A stretch of 12,345 bases of DNA from an uncultured Candidatus Saccharibacteria bacterium. GTDB taxonomy: Bacteria > Patescibacteriota > Saccharimonadia > Saccharimonadales > Saccharimonadaceae. The position numbers and the translations under genes were made by a program. The notes beneath the pieces were generated by a model. It was not told the origin of the DNA. It saw only the letters and a program-made list of their open reading frames with translations, and did no database searches. Positions 12,327 through 12,345 of the stretch are shown piece by piece. The stretch spans positions 1 to 12,345 of the forward strand of contig CALHZJ010000076.1 of assembly GCA_938041005.1 (NCBI GenBank). Reading direction: 5' to 3'. Each line of letters starts with the position of its first letter. Position 1 is the stretch's first letter.

Positions 12327-12345
12327 TTCACCATCATCCCTTCTC

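Overview
The window looks like a chromosomal segment of a Candidatus Saccharibacteria (TM7)-type patescibacterium. I infer this from the gene set and not from any marker comparison: compact AT-leaning genes, a DnaX without its zinc module, a RecR with a degraded zinc site, a DUF2797 protein beside a conserved protein of unknown function, two LPXTG surface proteins, and a WhiB-like gene (a family typical of Actinobacteria, the usual hosts of these epibionts).

Layout. Positions 1-480 (minus) hold the 5' part of a DHH-family phosphoesterase that runs off the left edge. A strong plus-strand promoter drives an LPKTG-anchored surface protein with a PKD domain (688-1749), closed by a hairpin terminator. 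A long minus-strand block follows, read right to left: small membrane protein (7311-7090), dnaX (7036-5600), dnaB (5600-4245), GT-C-like multispanning membrane protein (4223-2763), ybaB/ebfC (2730-2440) and recR (2435-1818). This is the common dnaX-ybaB-recR neighbourhood with dnaB and a membrane glycosyltransferase-like gene inserted. Upstream lie a conserved hypothetical gene (8806-8291) and a DUF2797 gene (8285-7410). Next is rplJ-rplL (10024-9057), with an L10-type leader RNA and a terminator. A WhiB-like gene (10584-10258) sits upstream of it and is interrupted by two in-frame UAG codons. The right end (10764-12326) is a GC-rich LPVTG-anchored adhesin-like gene whose base composition is unlike everything to its left.

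The genes fall into three groups: replication and recombination (dnaX, dnaB, ybaB, recR), translation (rplJ, rplL), and cell surface (two sortase substrates and a GT-C-like enzyme), as expected for an epibiont that depends on host contact.

The points most worth a second look are: the WhiB frame that stays open and family-like on both sides of two amber codons; three genes with a -10 box exactly 7 nt before the ATG (leaderless transcripts); long complementarity between the 5' and 3' untranslated regions of the rplJL mRNA; an L10 leader whose alternative stems carry the U-tract in an unexpected place; an E. coli-like slippery heptamer in dnaX; and many near-perfect inverted repeats inside the GC-rich adhesin gene. 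No RNA genes, insertion sequences or CRISPR arrays were seen.
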